NCBI GenBank assembly: GCA_027475525.1 | Contig: JAMWFC010000117.1 | Location: forward strand, 4,636,183 to 4,700,182 | DNA from: Macrolepiota albuminosa | Lineage: Eukaryota; Basidiomycota; Agaricomycetes; Agaricales; Agaricaceae | Direction: 5' to 3' | DNA length: 64,000 bases | Shown here: piece after piece, positions 22,901-34,962 of the stretch | Layout of the letters: each line of letters opens with the position of its first letter | Position numbering within the stretch: the stretch's first letter is position 1 | Program-made: the position numbers and the translations under genes | Notes under the pieces: model-generated | What the model was told of the DNA's origin: nothing | What the model saw: only the letters and a program-made list of their open reading frames with translations | Databases searched by the model: none

Positions 22901-23343
22901 TCATGGATTTGGACTGGGCCAGTTGTTTAGATACCAGGTGCAGTGTCAGCAGATATGTGTGAAATCTTGGCTCTAATGCAATCTCATGGGCAGTCAGAAA
23001 ACAATGCACAGTTGCAGTGTCCTCATGCAAAGCCAAATACATGACGGCCTTCAAATGTGCACAGGAGTGTACTTGGCTCTGAGCGCTGTTCAAAGACATT
23101 GGTCATGATTTCACATCTCAGCCTACATGTATGTACTGCAACAACAACTCTGCCATTGCGCTATCTGAAGACCCCCTACATGCAAGGGTCAAGCATAAAG
23201 TATCATTTCCTCTGTGAGTGCGTCCAGACACATGAGATAGCCTTACACCAAGTTCCTTCAAAAGACAACACTCCAGATATATTCACAAAAGCGCTGCCTA
23301 ACCCTGCATTCCAGTCCCTTTGCCCTCAACTTGGCCTCATGTA
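19934..23343 (+). pseudogene. Copia-2 polyprotein (protease to RNase H), degraded
   Basis: Aspartic protease SIDSIPFLVDSGTTIHIS near 19978-20030. The pre-integrase and integrase remnants are stop-ridden. RT contains INIKTAFLYSILPDDKV (about 22125), LYGMKQTGWIWN (about 22245) and the catalytic box as HANDFLSTASS near 22388, where the first Asp of the DD pair is Asn. RNase H contains MDLDWASC, AVSSCKAKYM and CNNNSAIALSEDPLHARVKH (about 23140). The last frame ends CPQLGLM with TAG at 23341. Many stops; inactive. Gag and the 5' LTR are missing, replaced by the chimeric LTR. Confidence 0.88.
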
Positions 23344-23390
23344 GCACCATGTCCATACATGAGGAGGAACATATCTGTGGTAAGGAGGAG

Positions 23391-23686
23391 TGTTAGGAAT
23401 CAATCCATCGATCAAACACCACATCACACTCTCCCTCGTTCAATATCACACTCCTTTGTATCTGGCCCTGGCCACTAGTGACATACAAGACATTCACAAT
23501 GGCCACTGTCCACACACGGTACATATATATACAGGATAGAACATACAGCACCCTCAGTCATTTGTACAGGACTGAGGGTGAGTAACCATAATAACCTTAT
23601 TTATGCACTATACTTACCACTCCAGTAGATCTATAACTAATACTGATCTACTTAGTTGTGACATCCACCTGTCTGGAATTCTAACA
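23391..23686 (+). repeat. Copia-2 3' LTR
   Basis: TGTTAGGAAT...GGAATTCTAACA, 296 bp, ends are short inverted repeats. It follows the purine tract taaggaggag (polypurine tract). An internal palindromic ccctcagtc...gactgaggg stretch lies near 23552-23579. Confidence 0.8.
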
Positions 23687-24689
23687 ATATTTATTAAAGG
23701 GGAGCTTGTCTCCCCTTTACTACATGTGCTCTTTTACTTTATTTACTGAGGCATTGCTGTTAATTATTATGTGTTCAGATTTGCAGTGCACATGTTCAAA
23801 TCTCAATATTGTAGTGTTTTAGTAATTCTTTTCTTTCCTTACTAATGCATTAATTGCGCCATGTAAGTTTCACTAGATATTGCATTACTATTCTACTGTA
23901 ATTCTACCACATTATGCATCACGATGTCAGGGTCGACTGGTTCTTAGGTACAGTCAATAGAGTCGTTTATAGCGGACGGAGGGAATAAACTAACACTTGT
24001 TCTTAATGGTCCGAATTCTAACAGATTCATATCTTTTAGAATAGGTTCCGGGAAGGGATCTACAATCCAAAGAACTCGTTGTTATACCCACAATTTCTGG
24101 CTGTCGTGTTCGGTTCATTACTCTTGGTACCGGTCTTTTTCCTTGCATCAAGCAATCTCGACAATTTGTCATCACTCCCGGGCTTTCCCTCCTTAGAGTC
24201 TCGTCGGCTTGTTCTTCAAATATTTTGCTTCCGTGATCCGTCGTCTCGATCAGGTATCGACAAGTCGATTTACCAACGCACCCCTCGCCAATTAGGTACC
24301 ACTGTCAACAACAACAACTGTTTCCTCTGCTTCTTCCGTTAAAATAATATCTCGATATTGTACTACGACTTCTGCAGACTTCTGGAGAACTACTTCTGGG
24401 TCTACCTACTACTGATTCTTCCTACTCGTACAGTGCTTCTGAGGAACACCCAACCAATCGTGTCAATCCCTCTTAGAGACCAACTCCCTGCCACATCGGA
24501 CATTACAATTAGGTTCATTAAAACTCCCTCTAAGTGCCTTGATACTTTATACATATATTTAGGGCCCTTCGTTGTGGGCGTAGATTGTCATCCACGGTCG
24601 GTGTTCTAATTCTTTATTGCCAGACACGTAACGACTTTCTTTGTTCGACTATCCTTAAAAGCATCCTTAAAAGCATCCTACTCAGGATC
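23687..24689. other. Upstream region of kinase K1, nothing recognised
   Basis: No supported gene. A TATA-like stretch (tttatacatatattta) at about 24546-24561 lies 130 bp before the kinase ATG and could be promoter sequence. Confidence 0.4.
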
Positions 24690-26240
24690 ATGTTCCTTCG
24701 TCACACAAAACATTTCATCAGATCCTTTAAATTTGGATGTTTTCGTGCCTTTGCTCAATCCCACTCTCGAGCTGCAGTTCCCCGTCAATTTCCAACCACT
24801 GGCTTCGAGAATATCCCTATTTCAGAGAAGATCGAGGAAGAGTGTTGGCCTTGGTACACGCCTCAATCGTTCTATCCAGTTCGAATTGGTGATGTGATTC
24901 GTTCAAGATACCAAGTTCTCTACAAAGTTGGTTATGGTACCACGTCTACCATTTGGATGTGTCGGGATCTCCAGTTAGTTCTCCTTCTCGTTACTTGTTT
25001 TATGGCCAAACCAATCAAAGATCCACAGTACCTCTGAATATGTCTGTATGAAGGCTATGGTCTGCGACTATCCTTTCGTCGAAAGAGAGGTTAAGGCATA
25101 CGAAGCTTTATCCAAAGCTGCAGCAACCAGTACGATGAGAGGACAGCACTTCATCCGGAACGCATTGGACCACTTTGAACTAGAAATCGAAGACCGGAAT
25201 TACCTTTTCCTCATGCATAAGCCTCTTGGTATCACTATGGAGTTGCTTATTGATATACATCCAGGCAATCTTCCCACTGCATACATTAGATGGTTAATTC
25301 GAGATATGTTGAGCGCTCTAGAATTCATTCACAGCGCCCAGGTAGTCCATGGAGGTGAAAATGTCTTTCTCTTTCTCTTTCTCCTCTAACCTGTCCCTGA
25401 CGCCAGACATACAAGTGAAGAATATTCTCCTCCGTATTGCCGACGGCTCGGTTCTCAAGGACACTGAGGAAGACGAGTTCAAGCTTCCTAGCCGCAGGAG
25501 GGTTACTGAACATACTGCCATCTTCGAATCGCGAGGTTATTTAAGACCTGCGCGTCGTTGGTTAAGTAACATAGACCCGTTCGTTCTATGTGTGCCATCT
25601 TCGAATCGCGAGGTTATTTAAGACCTGCGCGTCGTTGGTTAAGTAACATAGACCCGTTCGTTCTATGTGATCTCGGCGAAGCACGTACCGGGAGCGATTC
25701 TTATATAGAGCTTATCCAGCCTGCTCCTTTTCGAGCACCAGAGGTCTTTCTTTGTGTCCCATGGGGGACACCTGTGGATATTTGGAACTTGGGCTGCATG
25801 GTTTGTTACACCAGAGTTATCCATAATTACGGTCTAATTTGTTGGCACAGGTTTGGAGCCTGATGTTCGGAAACTTCCTCTTCTCGCGAAGAAGCAGTTC
25901 AGGCGAGAAGACTGACAAGGAGACTGGTGACAAGAACCAGCTTGCTCGTATGGTTGCGTTCCTCGGACCCCCTCCTCGAGAACTCCTGGACCAGTCGGGC
26001 TCACGTGCGCACGAGTTTTTTCATGAGGATGGGACGCCCAAAGGGGAAATTACAAATGAGACTCTTGAGTCGTTCCTTGCGTTGTCTATGAATAAGAAAG
26101 GACGAGAAATGACTCCCGAAGATGCAGAAATGTTCCTTGCCTTTGTTAGAAAGACATTAACGTGGACGCAAGAGACGCGAGCCTCTGCGTCGGACCTGCT
26201 TTCTGATCCTTGGATTTCGAAGACAGGGGTTAACTCTTAG
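24690..26240 (+). CDS. SRPK-like serine/threonine protein kinase (K1)
   Basis: Four exons: 24690-24973, 25029-25354, 25407-25800, 25851-26240. Introns of 55, 52 and 50 nt have GT..AG ends. The N-terminus (MFLRHTKHFIRSFKFGCFRAF) is basic, possibly a mitochondrial presequence. Kinase signs: KVGYGTTST glycine loop, EYVCMKAM with the ATP-binding Lys, HGDIQVKN catalytic loop with Asp and Asn, DLGEAR in place of DFG, RAPEVF, DIWNLGCM. The Gln after HGDI and the DLG box recall SRPKs, which phosphorylate SR splicing factors in yeast and animals; the target here is unknown. A 77-bp scar in exon 3 shifts the frame. Without one unit the exons sum to 1317 nt (438 codons plus stop). K2 lacks the scar. Confidence 0.85.
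25516..25669. repeat. 77-bp tandem duplication inside kinase exon 3 (assembly scar)
   Basis: Units 25516-25592 and 25593-25669 are identical. The duplication repeats the coding stretch from AIFESRG to DPFVLC and shifts the frame. Confidence 0.93.
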
Positions 26241-26810
26241 TAATGTTTGTGTAACGTTTGCGTCTAAGACGGTGTGGCAGTGGGATGAACTAACTGATGG
26301 ATCTGGAACGAAGTCGAAAGAGCGAAATGGTAAGTGTAGGCGTAGAAGTCGGGTTAGGTAGGAAAAATATGAGGATGCGGTGTAGGCGTGAGATATCGTC
26401 CGTCGTGACGCAAAGAAAGTTTGTAAGACCAGTGACAGACGAGCACCAGTAAGAATAAAGAGTCGCTCAGTAACAGACAGATACCAGTAAGAAAGAGTAG
26501 CCGTAGTATTCGTCCCAGGATAAGACGAGACAAGCACCAGTAAGAGAGAGCAGTCGCAATAAGGATCCGAAATAAGACGAAAAGAACGATATCGATTAAA
26601 AAGACGGTCAAGATATCAAGATGCTGGTAAGCCGAAACGGAAGCAGAGATGCCGAGTCAATTGATCAATCCGACAACAGAGCCGGGACAGACGAGAACAG
26701 AGCTGAGACAGAGAAGCAAGATCACCGAGAAGCCGAGAGGATTCAAATACGCTGCTGAAGACAGCGAGCACGCGGCGTTTGACGTCGGATCAAACATCGC
26801 CCAACTCAGA
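26241..26810. other. Kinase K1 3' region, non-coding
   Basis: Purine-rich sequence with three degenerate copies of ACCAGTAAGAa..agag (about 26435-26560). No gene seen. Confidence 0.4.
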
Positions 26811-26900
26811 ACACGAGCTACGATTCGTGCCTTCGGCACGAATTTTGCAGCTCGTTGGGGGCTTCACCCCCAAACCCCCCCCCCAACTAAGCCTCCACCC
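26811..26900 (+). repeat. Hairpin repeat downstream of K1
   Basis: Nested palindromes: ACGAGCT/AGCTCGT (26813-26819, 26849-26855) enclose ATTCGTGCC/GGCACGAAT (26823-26831, 26835-26843) around a TTC loop; then GGGGG-cttca-CCCCC (26857-26871) and a C-run. A CpG-decayed relative lies at 62560-62730 in the same orientation relative to kinase K2. It may be the end of a mobile unit or part of an old duplicated block. Confidence 0.7.
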
Positions 26901-26901
26901 T

Positions 26902-27066
26902 AACCTCACTTCATTCGGTTAAGGCCTCAGTAATCACAACTCAATGCTTAATCCCAGCCTCAAACTCACTTTGTTTGGTCAAGGCCTCAGTAATTGCAAC
27001 TCAATGCTTAATCCCAGCCTCAACCTCACTTTGTTTGGTCAAGGCCTCAGTAATTGCAACTCAGTC
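26902..27066 (+). repeat. Minisatellite, 60-bp unit, 2.7 copies
   Basis: Units start at 26902, 26962 and 27022 (AACCTCACTT..GGTYAAGGCCTCAGTAAT..). Copies differ at several bases, so it is a natural tandem array. Confidence 0.85.
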
Positions 27067-27199
27067 CCTTTCACAACTCTCAAAGCATTATTGTAGGCTA
27101 TGTTGAATTGAATTTTTCAGTTTTTTTAAGCATTTATCAATCTTTAAAAAATACTAAAAAGTAGTGTATCAGTAGCCTCTGAATTTCTCCTGATTTTTG

Positions 27200-27353
27200 A
27201 GTGATTTTCCTGGAATCTGTGAGCATTCTACTAACACCTTCTGAAAAACAGACCAATTGAGCTTTTCTGGAATGTTAGTGATTTTCCTGGAATCTGTGAG
27301 CATTCTACTAACACCTTCTGAAAAACAGACCAATTGAGCTTTTCTGGAATGTT
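27200..27353. repeat. 77-bp tandem duplication (assembly scar)
   Basis: Units 27200-27276 and 27277-27353 are identical. Confidence 0.9.
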
Positions 27354-27899
27354 TCACACTTCCTGAGCATTTTATAAATCTCAAAAAACCTTAACTTGGT
27401 GTATCATTGGTTCTTGAATTTTTTCTAATTTTTTAGTGATTTTCTTGGAATTTTCTAAGCATTTCTAATACTGAAATGAGCCAACTCTTATGTTATTACC
27501 CTAAAAGGAAGGTTCTTGGTCAGCCTTGGTCAGCATTAAATTTTCCCAGGCATTGTCCCATATATTATAGATTGTCAAACAAGCAGGACTCAGACAAGAC
27601 GTAACTAATGAAACCGAAGCACATGAAAACAAGCACAGTTCGAGTCCAGGAATTGTGGGGTGTGAAAACCTTTCTATTTCTCTATTCTTACACCATTTTT
27701 TACCTATTGTACAGTCTCAACATCGCCGATCTCTATCTCAAATGCTCCAGATTGTTGATTTCTCCCTGCATTTGTTTTCCGACTAACGGTCAGTCTCATA
27801 ATCCTTGAACTTTATTTTTCTTCTGCCTTATCTGTTCAGTTGATTTCCTAATTTGTATGCCCTGTTGCTGTCTCTGCCCTTTGTGCATGACTTTTTGCT

Positions 27900-28053
27900 G
27901 TCCTTGTGCATCTTTGCAATTCTCTGAATCCTTTACATGTTACCCTTCCAACCTTCCTTGCAGCTCATTTCTATCAGTCCTTGTGCATCTTTGCAATTCT
28001 CTGAATCCTTTACATGTTACCCTTCCAACCTTCCTTGCAGCTCATTTCTATCA
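27900..28053. repeat. 77-bp tandem duplication (assembly scar)
   Basis: Units 27900-27976 and 27977-28053 are identical. Confidence 0.9.
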
Positions 28054-28069
28054 GCAGGTCTCTCCCTTC

Positions 28070-28587
28070 TGTAAGGGCGACCTCTAGAGGCTGTGGCTCA
28101 GTCACACAGCTGGCAGAGGGAGATCCAAAGTGTATTAGAATATATACTGACAATATCAAGGTAGCTACTCACCTGGCAGAGGGAGATCCAAAGAGAACAA
28201 GTCTGGGGATTCCCTATGCCAGGTTGGACGCTTCTGGGGCCTCTGAAGCATGGGAAACAACTGTACAGTACAACAAAACCTTAAAAACTCGAAAATTGAC
28301 TAACCAAACAAGTGTGCAAACAAGGGAGGAAAACTCCGGACTTTAGAAGTCAGAAAGGCAAACTCTGGCTTATCTAAGCAGCCTGGAGTGGTGCTGAAGG
28401 GCCCACACTTGTCTGAGTGATAGCTAAAGAACCAGAGCACCTCAAAGGTTGAGAATAGTACTAACAGATAGTGTTGAAAAAGTAGTAACAGCAAGATGAG
28501 AGAATGATAGAAGAAATAAGGAAGTGAATGAAAGGAGAGTGAAGAAATAAAGAGTGAAAGAAGAAAGGAATGAGGAGTCCCCTGACA
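28070..28587 (-). repeat. Solo LTR, 518-bp family
   Basis: 518 bp, TGTAAGGGCG...CCCCTGACA as read on the plus strand; the target duplication CCTTC flanks it (28065-28069 and 28588-28592). Same family as 15485, 19478 and 32078. No internal region remains. Confidence 0.9.
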
Positions 28588-29291
28588 CCTTCTACCACAA
28601 CGGTAATGTCACAAGTGGGTTGATGGAAAGAGTCTTCACTAGAACAGTTGTAAATCCTAGTATTCAAAGAACTGCCATCTACAATACATTTGGGGCCTTA
28701 TATACTGGTAGATAGATAGTATGTAAGATCCAACTGAATTTGCTATGGCACGCAAAGCTATGATAACGTATGTTACATGTACAGTCACAGTTGCCCCCGA
28801 TGTTGTGACTCGGACTGTGACTACTTCGCTTGTTTATGAGACTACTATGTCCACTGTCCCTCATATAGGATCAGTTGTGCATCAGCCGGTTGAGGAAACA
28901 TCGACCAGCAGCACTGCTAGAAGTGAAGGCTCTGATTCCTCTGAGGCTGCGGAAGTTCATCTCGTACCAGTTTTATTGTAATTTTCGGAATACAAGATCC
29001 AGTATTTGTGTCCCAAGCTTCCGCATTCCAAGATGCTTGACATACCTCTTCCCTCTCCGATTTTATATCATTTCAGACTCTGCTTAGAAACAGTGTATAT
29101 GGAATATGCCTTGCAAGCTGCGCCCTGATGCGCCAGACAAACAGGGTGTGAAGCAGCATTTTTTATGGAGTGATTATAATCTCCCAAATTGTTACGTGAG
29201 ATCAATGATCTTGCGTGTGTTTGATATCTGAAGAAATCATTTTCTGCGCCTTGTCCTTTGTCCCCCCATCCCATCTCATTCTCCCTCAATC
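28588..29291. other. Region upstream of the Tnp2 gene
   Basis: An open frame of 78 codons at 28745-28981 (Thr/Ser/Val-rich) may be a leftover exon or chance. Nothing recognised. Confidence 0.35.
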
Positions 29292-32200
29292 ATGAAAGAC
29301 GCAGACGACAATGACAAGAAGCTCATTTTATGCCAGTGTACCTTCGCACAGTGTAAGGAAGAGATGATCTCAGACACTCAATGAGGGCGTTTTGTTAACC
29401 TTCACACTTATAAAAAACATCAATCGAACGATAATACTGAGAAGATTCAATCAATGGTATCCGCTAATCAGGCAGCTCAGGCAGCTCATGACGCTGAATT
29501 GTCAAGAGCAATTGATAATCTCCCAATTGGCAACCTCAATTTGCACCCTGCTGTGATACAGCCATCGATTGCTGCTCCTGTGCTAGACTCTCGTTTTACT
29601 AAAATGAAAAAATTGGTCTCTCTACTTCACGAAATCGAGGATGGTCTCAAAACTCTGCATTCAGATATCAAGGCTGTTGGGAATGCCCCGACCGGAGCCA
29701 GCAACATTAAGCTGGCAGGCAATATCAAGGAACTAGGCAACATCAAACAAGCTCTGGCAGAGGAATCAGCCAAGCTTCTTCCAATGGCAATGTCAAAGAT
29801 TCCGGCTGTGGTCGAAACTTACGAAACAGTACGGTCGTTGCGGGATACGGTCCACAGCCTTTTCGAAGTCACGATGCAGACATGGCAAGATGCCTTGGCG
29901 AGACGCATTGCTCAGGAGGATGCTTTAGCTGGGAGTAAGTTCGACACCGGTCAGTACCAGCAGATTCATGTGTTTCCTGATTATTGATGATTCCTCATAG
30001 GGGCACATTTCTTGCCCAGTCTTGTTGGAGTGGCGGCGTTTCTACAGGTGGTGATACTCATGGTTGCTGTTTGCCACATCACTCTCCACCTTCCTCGTCG
30101 AGGCACATACTGGTTATTCCAAATGTGCGAAAAGCTTTTGGACATTGTCATGGAAGCTCTCCCTCATGCGTTGACCGCTCTGGGTTTGCACTTTTACAAA
30201 ACGTTCCCTCATGACATTCGTGTTGCGATCAAGACTTTGCGCCTGGAAGGGAAATCTGAGGTATATGCGGCCTGCCCAGCATGTCACTCGATTTACAGAG
30301 CAATCAAGGGCAAGAGTGGCGAAGACGATGGAAAGGATATATATGATGACATTCCGGTGTATCCAGAGCGTTGTAGTGCCAGGCGTCATGGCAAGAAGTG
30401 TAAGGAGCTGCTTGTTCGCCCAAAATCTGTTGGGCAACTGAATCTCACTATATACGTCCCCATACGGCCCTATGTTGTTTTCGACTTCAAAGATTGGTTT
30501 GCAGGTTTACTGTCCCGACATGGTTACAAGAAAAAGATGGACCAAGCTTGGGAGAAGATGCGCGCTTCTGAAGGTGGGAAAATAACAGATATCTTTCAGG
30601 GCTCTGCAATTCGGGAGTTCATGGGGCCCAATGGCAAAACTCACTTTAGTCTCTCTGGCAACATGAATGCTGGTCGTTATTTATTTTCGATCGGAGTGGA
30701 TTTCTTCAATCCGCTGGGCAATAAGCAAGCTGGAAAGAAGATCTCTGTTGGAATGATTTCCATTGCATGTCTTAATCTACCTATAGAAGAATGGCACAAG
30801 CCCGAGAATCTCTACGTTCAGCTGATTCCTGGTCCGCACGAGCCTTCTGTGGAGGTGGACGGTATCAACCCCTACCTGAAACCGATCGTCGACGCCTTTC
30901 TTGTGTTTTGGGAAGGTGTTTGGTTTAGCCAGACTGCAGACTATCTCTATGGGCGGTTGATTTTTTGTGCCATTATCCTTGTTGTCTGCAACCTCCCAAT
31001 GGTGCGGAAAGTTGGAGGCTTTACTACAATCAACCACAAATTGTTCTGTTCCCGATGCGAATGCTGCAGGTCTTTTCATTCCTACAATAATTTTGAACAC
31101 AATGTTTGGGTTTCGTGTATCAATGCCAACTGTAGGCAAAAGGCGGAGAAATACATATCTGCTCTCTCTACAGAAGCGGCCAAAAAATTGGTAGAAAAAT
31201 ATGGTATATGATGGACTGAACTTCTCAGGTTGCCCTATTACAAGCCATGGTCCTATCTCGTCATCAAGCCCCATGCATAACTTGTTTCTCGGTCTCATCA
31301 AGGAGCATTTTCAGAGCATTCTTGGTTACAACCCCGAAGGTAAAAAGAGTAGACGGAAAGAAGTTGTTCCACATAAAGCATTAATTGTAAAGATACCATT
31401 CACTTTTGATAACCCTGAGCTGCAGGCAAAATTGTCTATGAAAGCTGCGCGGTCACTCCTTCGTTGGCTATTGGAACATATGGAATTCAGCGACAAGGAT
31501 ACTGTGTTTGAAAATGCGGTGAAAAAATGGGCTAAAATTGCTTTACCGGCCTTGGTTTACGTCGCCAGAGGTCTTCAATGTGAAATGCAATCTGGCGCGA
31601 AGAGACTTACAAGAGAGGAGTACTCATGAGCTATCGTAACTTGGGCACGCGCTGACATTTTTCTTATTGAATGCAACTAACATCCTTTCACAGAGAATGA
31701 AACAAGTTGAAACCAACACATATATAGAACCTGGAAATGTGTTAACAGACAAAGAGATGCATAGCATCAGAGATGATATGGATTATATCGTAAAGCCCTC
31801 CTGGGTAACTTCAGTTCCTCTTCTGTCAGGATCGAAACTCAAGGCCGATGAATGGCGCACACTCGGTTGCTTAAATTTGCCGATCTCCTTGGTTCGGAAA
31901 TGGTCAGATACCGAATGCGCGGAATTGCTGCATCTTACCATGCTACTCATGACCGCAATTACCTTGGCAACCTCTCAAGTCACCAGTGAAGCACACTCCA
32001 TACTATACATAAATTGCATGGTTGAATATCGGCGAGAACTCCAGAGAATATTTCTGTTCTATGAGTGTGTCCCTAATTGTCAGGAGACTCCTCATTCCTT
32101 TCTTCTTTCACTCTTTATTTCTTCACTCTCCTTTCATTCACTTCCTTATTTCTTCTATCATTCTCTCATTTTGCTGTTACTACTTTTTCAACACTATCTG

Positions 32201-33491
32201 TTAGTACTATTCTCAACCTTTGAGGTGCTCTGGTTCTTTAGCTATCACTCAGACAAGTGTGGGCCCTTCAGCACCACTCCAGGCTGCTTAGATAAGCCGG
32301 AGTTTGCCTTTCTGACTTCTAAAGTCCGGAGTTTTCCTCCCTTGTTTGCACACTTGTTTGGTTAGTCAATTTTCGAGTTTTTAAGGTTTTGTTGTACTAT
32401 ACAGTTGTTTCCCATGCTTCAGAGGCCCCAGAAGCGTCCAACCTGGCATAGGGAATCCCCAGACTTGTTCTCTTTGGATCTCCCTCTGCCAGGTGAGTAG
32501 CTACCTTGATATTGTCAGTATATATTCTAATACACTTTGGATCTCCCTCTGCCAGCTGTGTGACTGAGCCACAGCCTCTAGAGGTCGCCCTTACACTAAT
32601 CACCACATGGCTTTTCACATTTCAGAGTTCATAAAGCTCTATGGTCCTGTCCATTGGTGGTGGGCCTTCCTATTTGAATGCACGATCAGTCAGTTGCAAC
32701 GGCTTTCAACCAATTATAAGAAATGTAAATCCTCTGCCTATTCTAGGTTGAGCTGATTCTGACTTGAGAAAACTAGATGAATATGAAGAAACGATACTTC
32801 GATCCTGGCATAAAGCTGCCAACTTGAGAGGCCTATTTTTCAAGGAAAGTTGTCTGCGGGTTGTTAAGGAGTGCCTCAAATTCTTTCAAGTTCTAGTTCA
32901 ACCTCAAGCTCGTGGCATACTTGCAACCGAGCATGATGACGCAGCTACCTTTCAGGATTTGGAAAATGAGGTCCAGTCTTTCAATGAGGATTTAGGCGTC
33001 AAAGGGAAAACTGCTTCCATCTCCCTTGAAAGTATAGATGCAATCAAATGTGCTGACCCGCATGCACTCGTCCCATCGGATGCAATCACACAATCTCAAG
33101 TTTGGCACCATGGTCTATCTTTCACAACTCAGACGAGGCACCATGGCAACAGCTCCATAACATTACATGGTACACCTGCTCCGTTTACCATTAAACAGAT
33201 CATCGAGTTTTCCAAAGTGTCTCGAGAGAGTAGGCATTTACAAGGAGTCTGGATTGTCAGGGTACATCATCAGCCATCTGATATCCCCCACGACCCGTAC
33301 CAGGAGTATCCTGAGCTTGGAGCGAGCATCTGGAGCACTTGGACACATTCACAACTCAAAGCGGCGCCAGTCGCTGAGATTGAAGCCCATTGCGCAAGGT
33401 TCGAGTGGGATGAAATCATGGTAGTTGTTTCATTGAAACGTGTACGTGTTAGCAATCTCCGTCGTTTCAAAGCAGAGGTAATGGTTTATTA
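29292..33491 (+). pseudogene. Tnp2-type (CACTA/EnSpm-like) transposase pseudogene
   Basis: Cut-and-paste transposase. The N-terminal Cys/His motif CQCTFAQC..THxH-like (from ATG 29292) and the order of later motifs fit fungal Tnp2 proteins: YAACPACHSIY, DWFAGLLSR, VVCNLPMVRKVGGF, LFCSRCECC, then MHNLFLGLIKEHF, KADEWRTLGCLNLPISLVRKW, YGPVHWWWAF and KAANLRGLFF. An intron at 29935-30000 (GTAAGT..TAG) joins in frame. Damage: TGA in the N-terminal motif, TGA at 31209-31211 (expected Arg), a one-base frameshift before MHNLFLG where a Pro-preceding Asp is expected, and the solo LTR at 32078-32595. DDE residues cannot be fixed by eye. Rejected alternative: KDZ transposase. Confidence 0.8.
32078..32595 (+). 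repeat. Solo LTR, 518-bp family, inside Tnp2
   Basis: TGTCAGGAG...CCCTTACA, 518 bp. The target duplication CTAAT (32073-32077, 32596-32600) is perfect, and Tnp2 coding continues on both sides (ECVPN / HHMAF). Opposite orientation to the 28070 copy. Confidence 0.92.
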
Positions 33492-34962
33492 GTCTTGCAA
33501 TGCTTGAAAAACTTCAAGAAAAAAATTTTGTTTGTGAAATGTTATATGACAAGGGGAACGCATTGTTTTTTTTTACACTTTTACTTATTTCCGAATTTTT
33601 CAAACACACGATTTGCAGTTACCCTGCTACATTCCCTTCCTCTCCAAAGCACAAAGCGTTAATTTCGATCAATATTTTCTAGAAGATGCAATACAACATA
33701 CGCAGATCTTTGATCAGGAAGAATTTGCACACGTCCGGCCATTCCAACGCTGGATGCTTAATTTTGTCCTCACATATACATGTGCTGGTATGACAGAGTT
33801 AGTTGATTGTTGACTTTTTCTCCCATATCCGGGATATACTTTTCTTTCTTGGTTAAAATGAAATGTATGTATCCATCATAACCATGTCAATATTGGAGCT
33901 AAAATTTTTCCATGTTTTAAGTTTTGTTGAACACTTTTGGGCAGAAATGTGACCTGGTCACCAATCCTTGGGCACTTGTGACAATGTATTGGCTCCCTTA
34001 CTCACTGATACACATCTATTCTACATTAGTTGTGTTGCACCATGGCTTATTTTGAGGACTATGATGAGTTTTCTGCTCCTCTCAAAGGCTCAATGATGAG
34101 AAGCGTTAATGGAGGTCGATGGTCAGTCTTTATTACATTAAAACTTATACAGAGGTCTTGTCTGAAAAGTTCCATCACATAACGTGCTTGTTCTTCATGA
34201 GGACAAGTAGTATTATCCATCTTATACAGAGGTCTTGTCTGAAAAGTTCCATCACATAACATGCTTGTTCTTCATGAGGACAAGTAGTATTATCCATTGT
34301 GTGGGCCCATTGTCGCTCCAGTCAAAGTAGAAATGGACGGTGGAAGAGAAAGATGCCAGAAACACGGTTTTCTATGTTACGACTAACGAGCACATTCTTT
34401 CAGATGCGTTATACTGCTTACGTCCTATCTAGAGAATGCAAAATACTTGTTGACGGCATCCTACTTGTAGTCGACCTTGTTGAGGGGGTCAGTGAATATC
34501 ATTTGTACTTGATGGCCTATCTGGATGTTGATGTGTTTGCAGTTAATGGTCGCCACAATGAGTCTATTATTTGCTACGCTCTACAAGAGGGAGTAAAAAT
34601 CACATTAAGGTCACTATCTAGGAGATTAACCATCAGGTTAGTGTTGTGTGCACCATCGACCCAGACCAAGAAGTGCAGTTGAGCCCTGAAAATAGAAATG
34701 TTGCCTTTGCAAGCATAAATGAACTGTTGCTTTACACTTCGTTCCGGGGTTGAGCTTCAGCATCGGTTTTCACTGTGATATTGGTGTCTAGATATCTGCG
34801 TCGAAAGAGAAATGGTTGACATATGATTGCTGCCGGTTAAATTTTAATTCATCATCATTGCCTTTGTGTTCGCCTGGGTGCCTTGTGGCCGTCATTCAAA
34901 TTCTCTCAAAAAGAAAAACAGAAAGAAACTAGAATGGGTACCCTCTATTCATCTTGCATCCC
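33492..34962. other. Unassigned region between Tnp2 and the RING gene
   Basis: Exon-like frames occur at 33613-33813 (66 codons; contains EEFAHVRPFQRWMLNFVLTY), 34042-34130 (starts MAYFEDYDEF) and 34299-34682 (127 codons). They are on the plus strand with possible GT..AG borders, so a multi-exon gene or a Tnp2 tail may be present, but I recognise no family. Confidence 0.35.
34144..34297. repeat. 77-bp tandem duplication (assembly scar)
   Basis: Units 34144-34220 and 34221-34297 differ at one base, CpG versus CpA (ataacgtg / ataacatg). Confidence 0.88.

Larger units (their letters stand above)
27067..28069. other. AT-rich non-coding sequence
   Basis: No gene. At 27654 a TGTGGGGTGTGAAAACC start resembles the minus-strand sequence from 1761, perhaps an LTR edge. 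Confidence 0.4.

Noticed and set aside
29292..33491. KDZ (Kyakuja-Dileera-Zisupton) transposase
   Set aside because: Motif order (MHNLFLG, KADEWRTLG..LP, YGPVHWWWAF) fits fungal Tnp2 proteins better.
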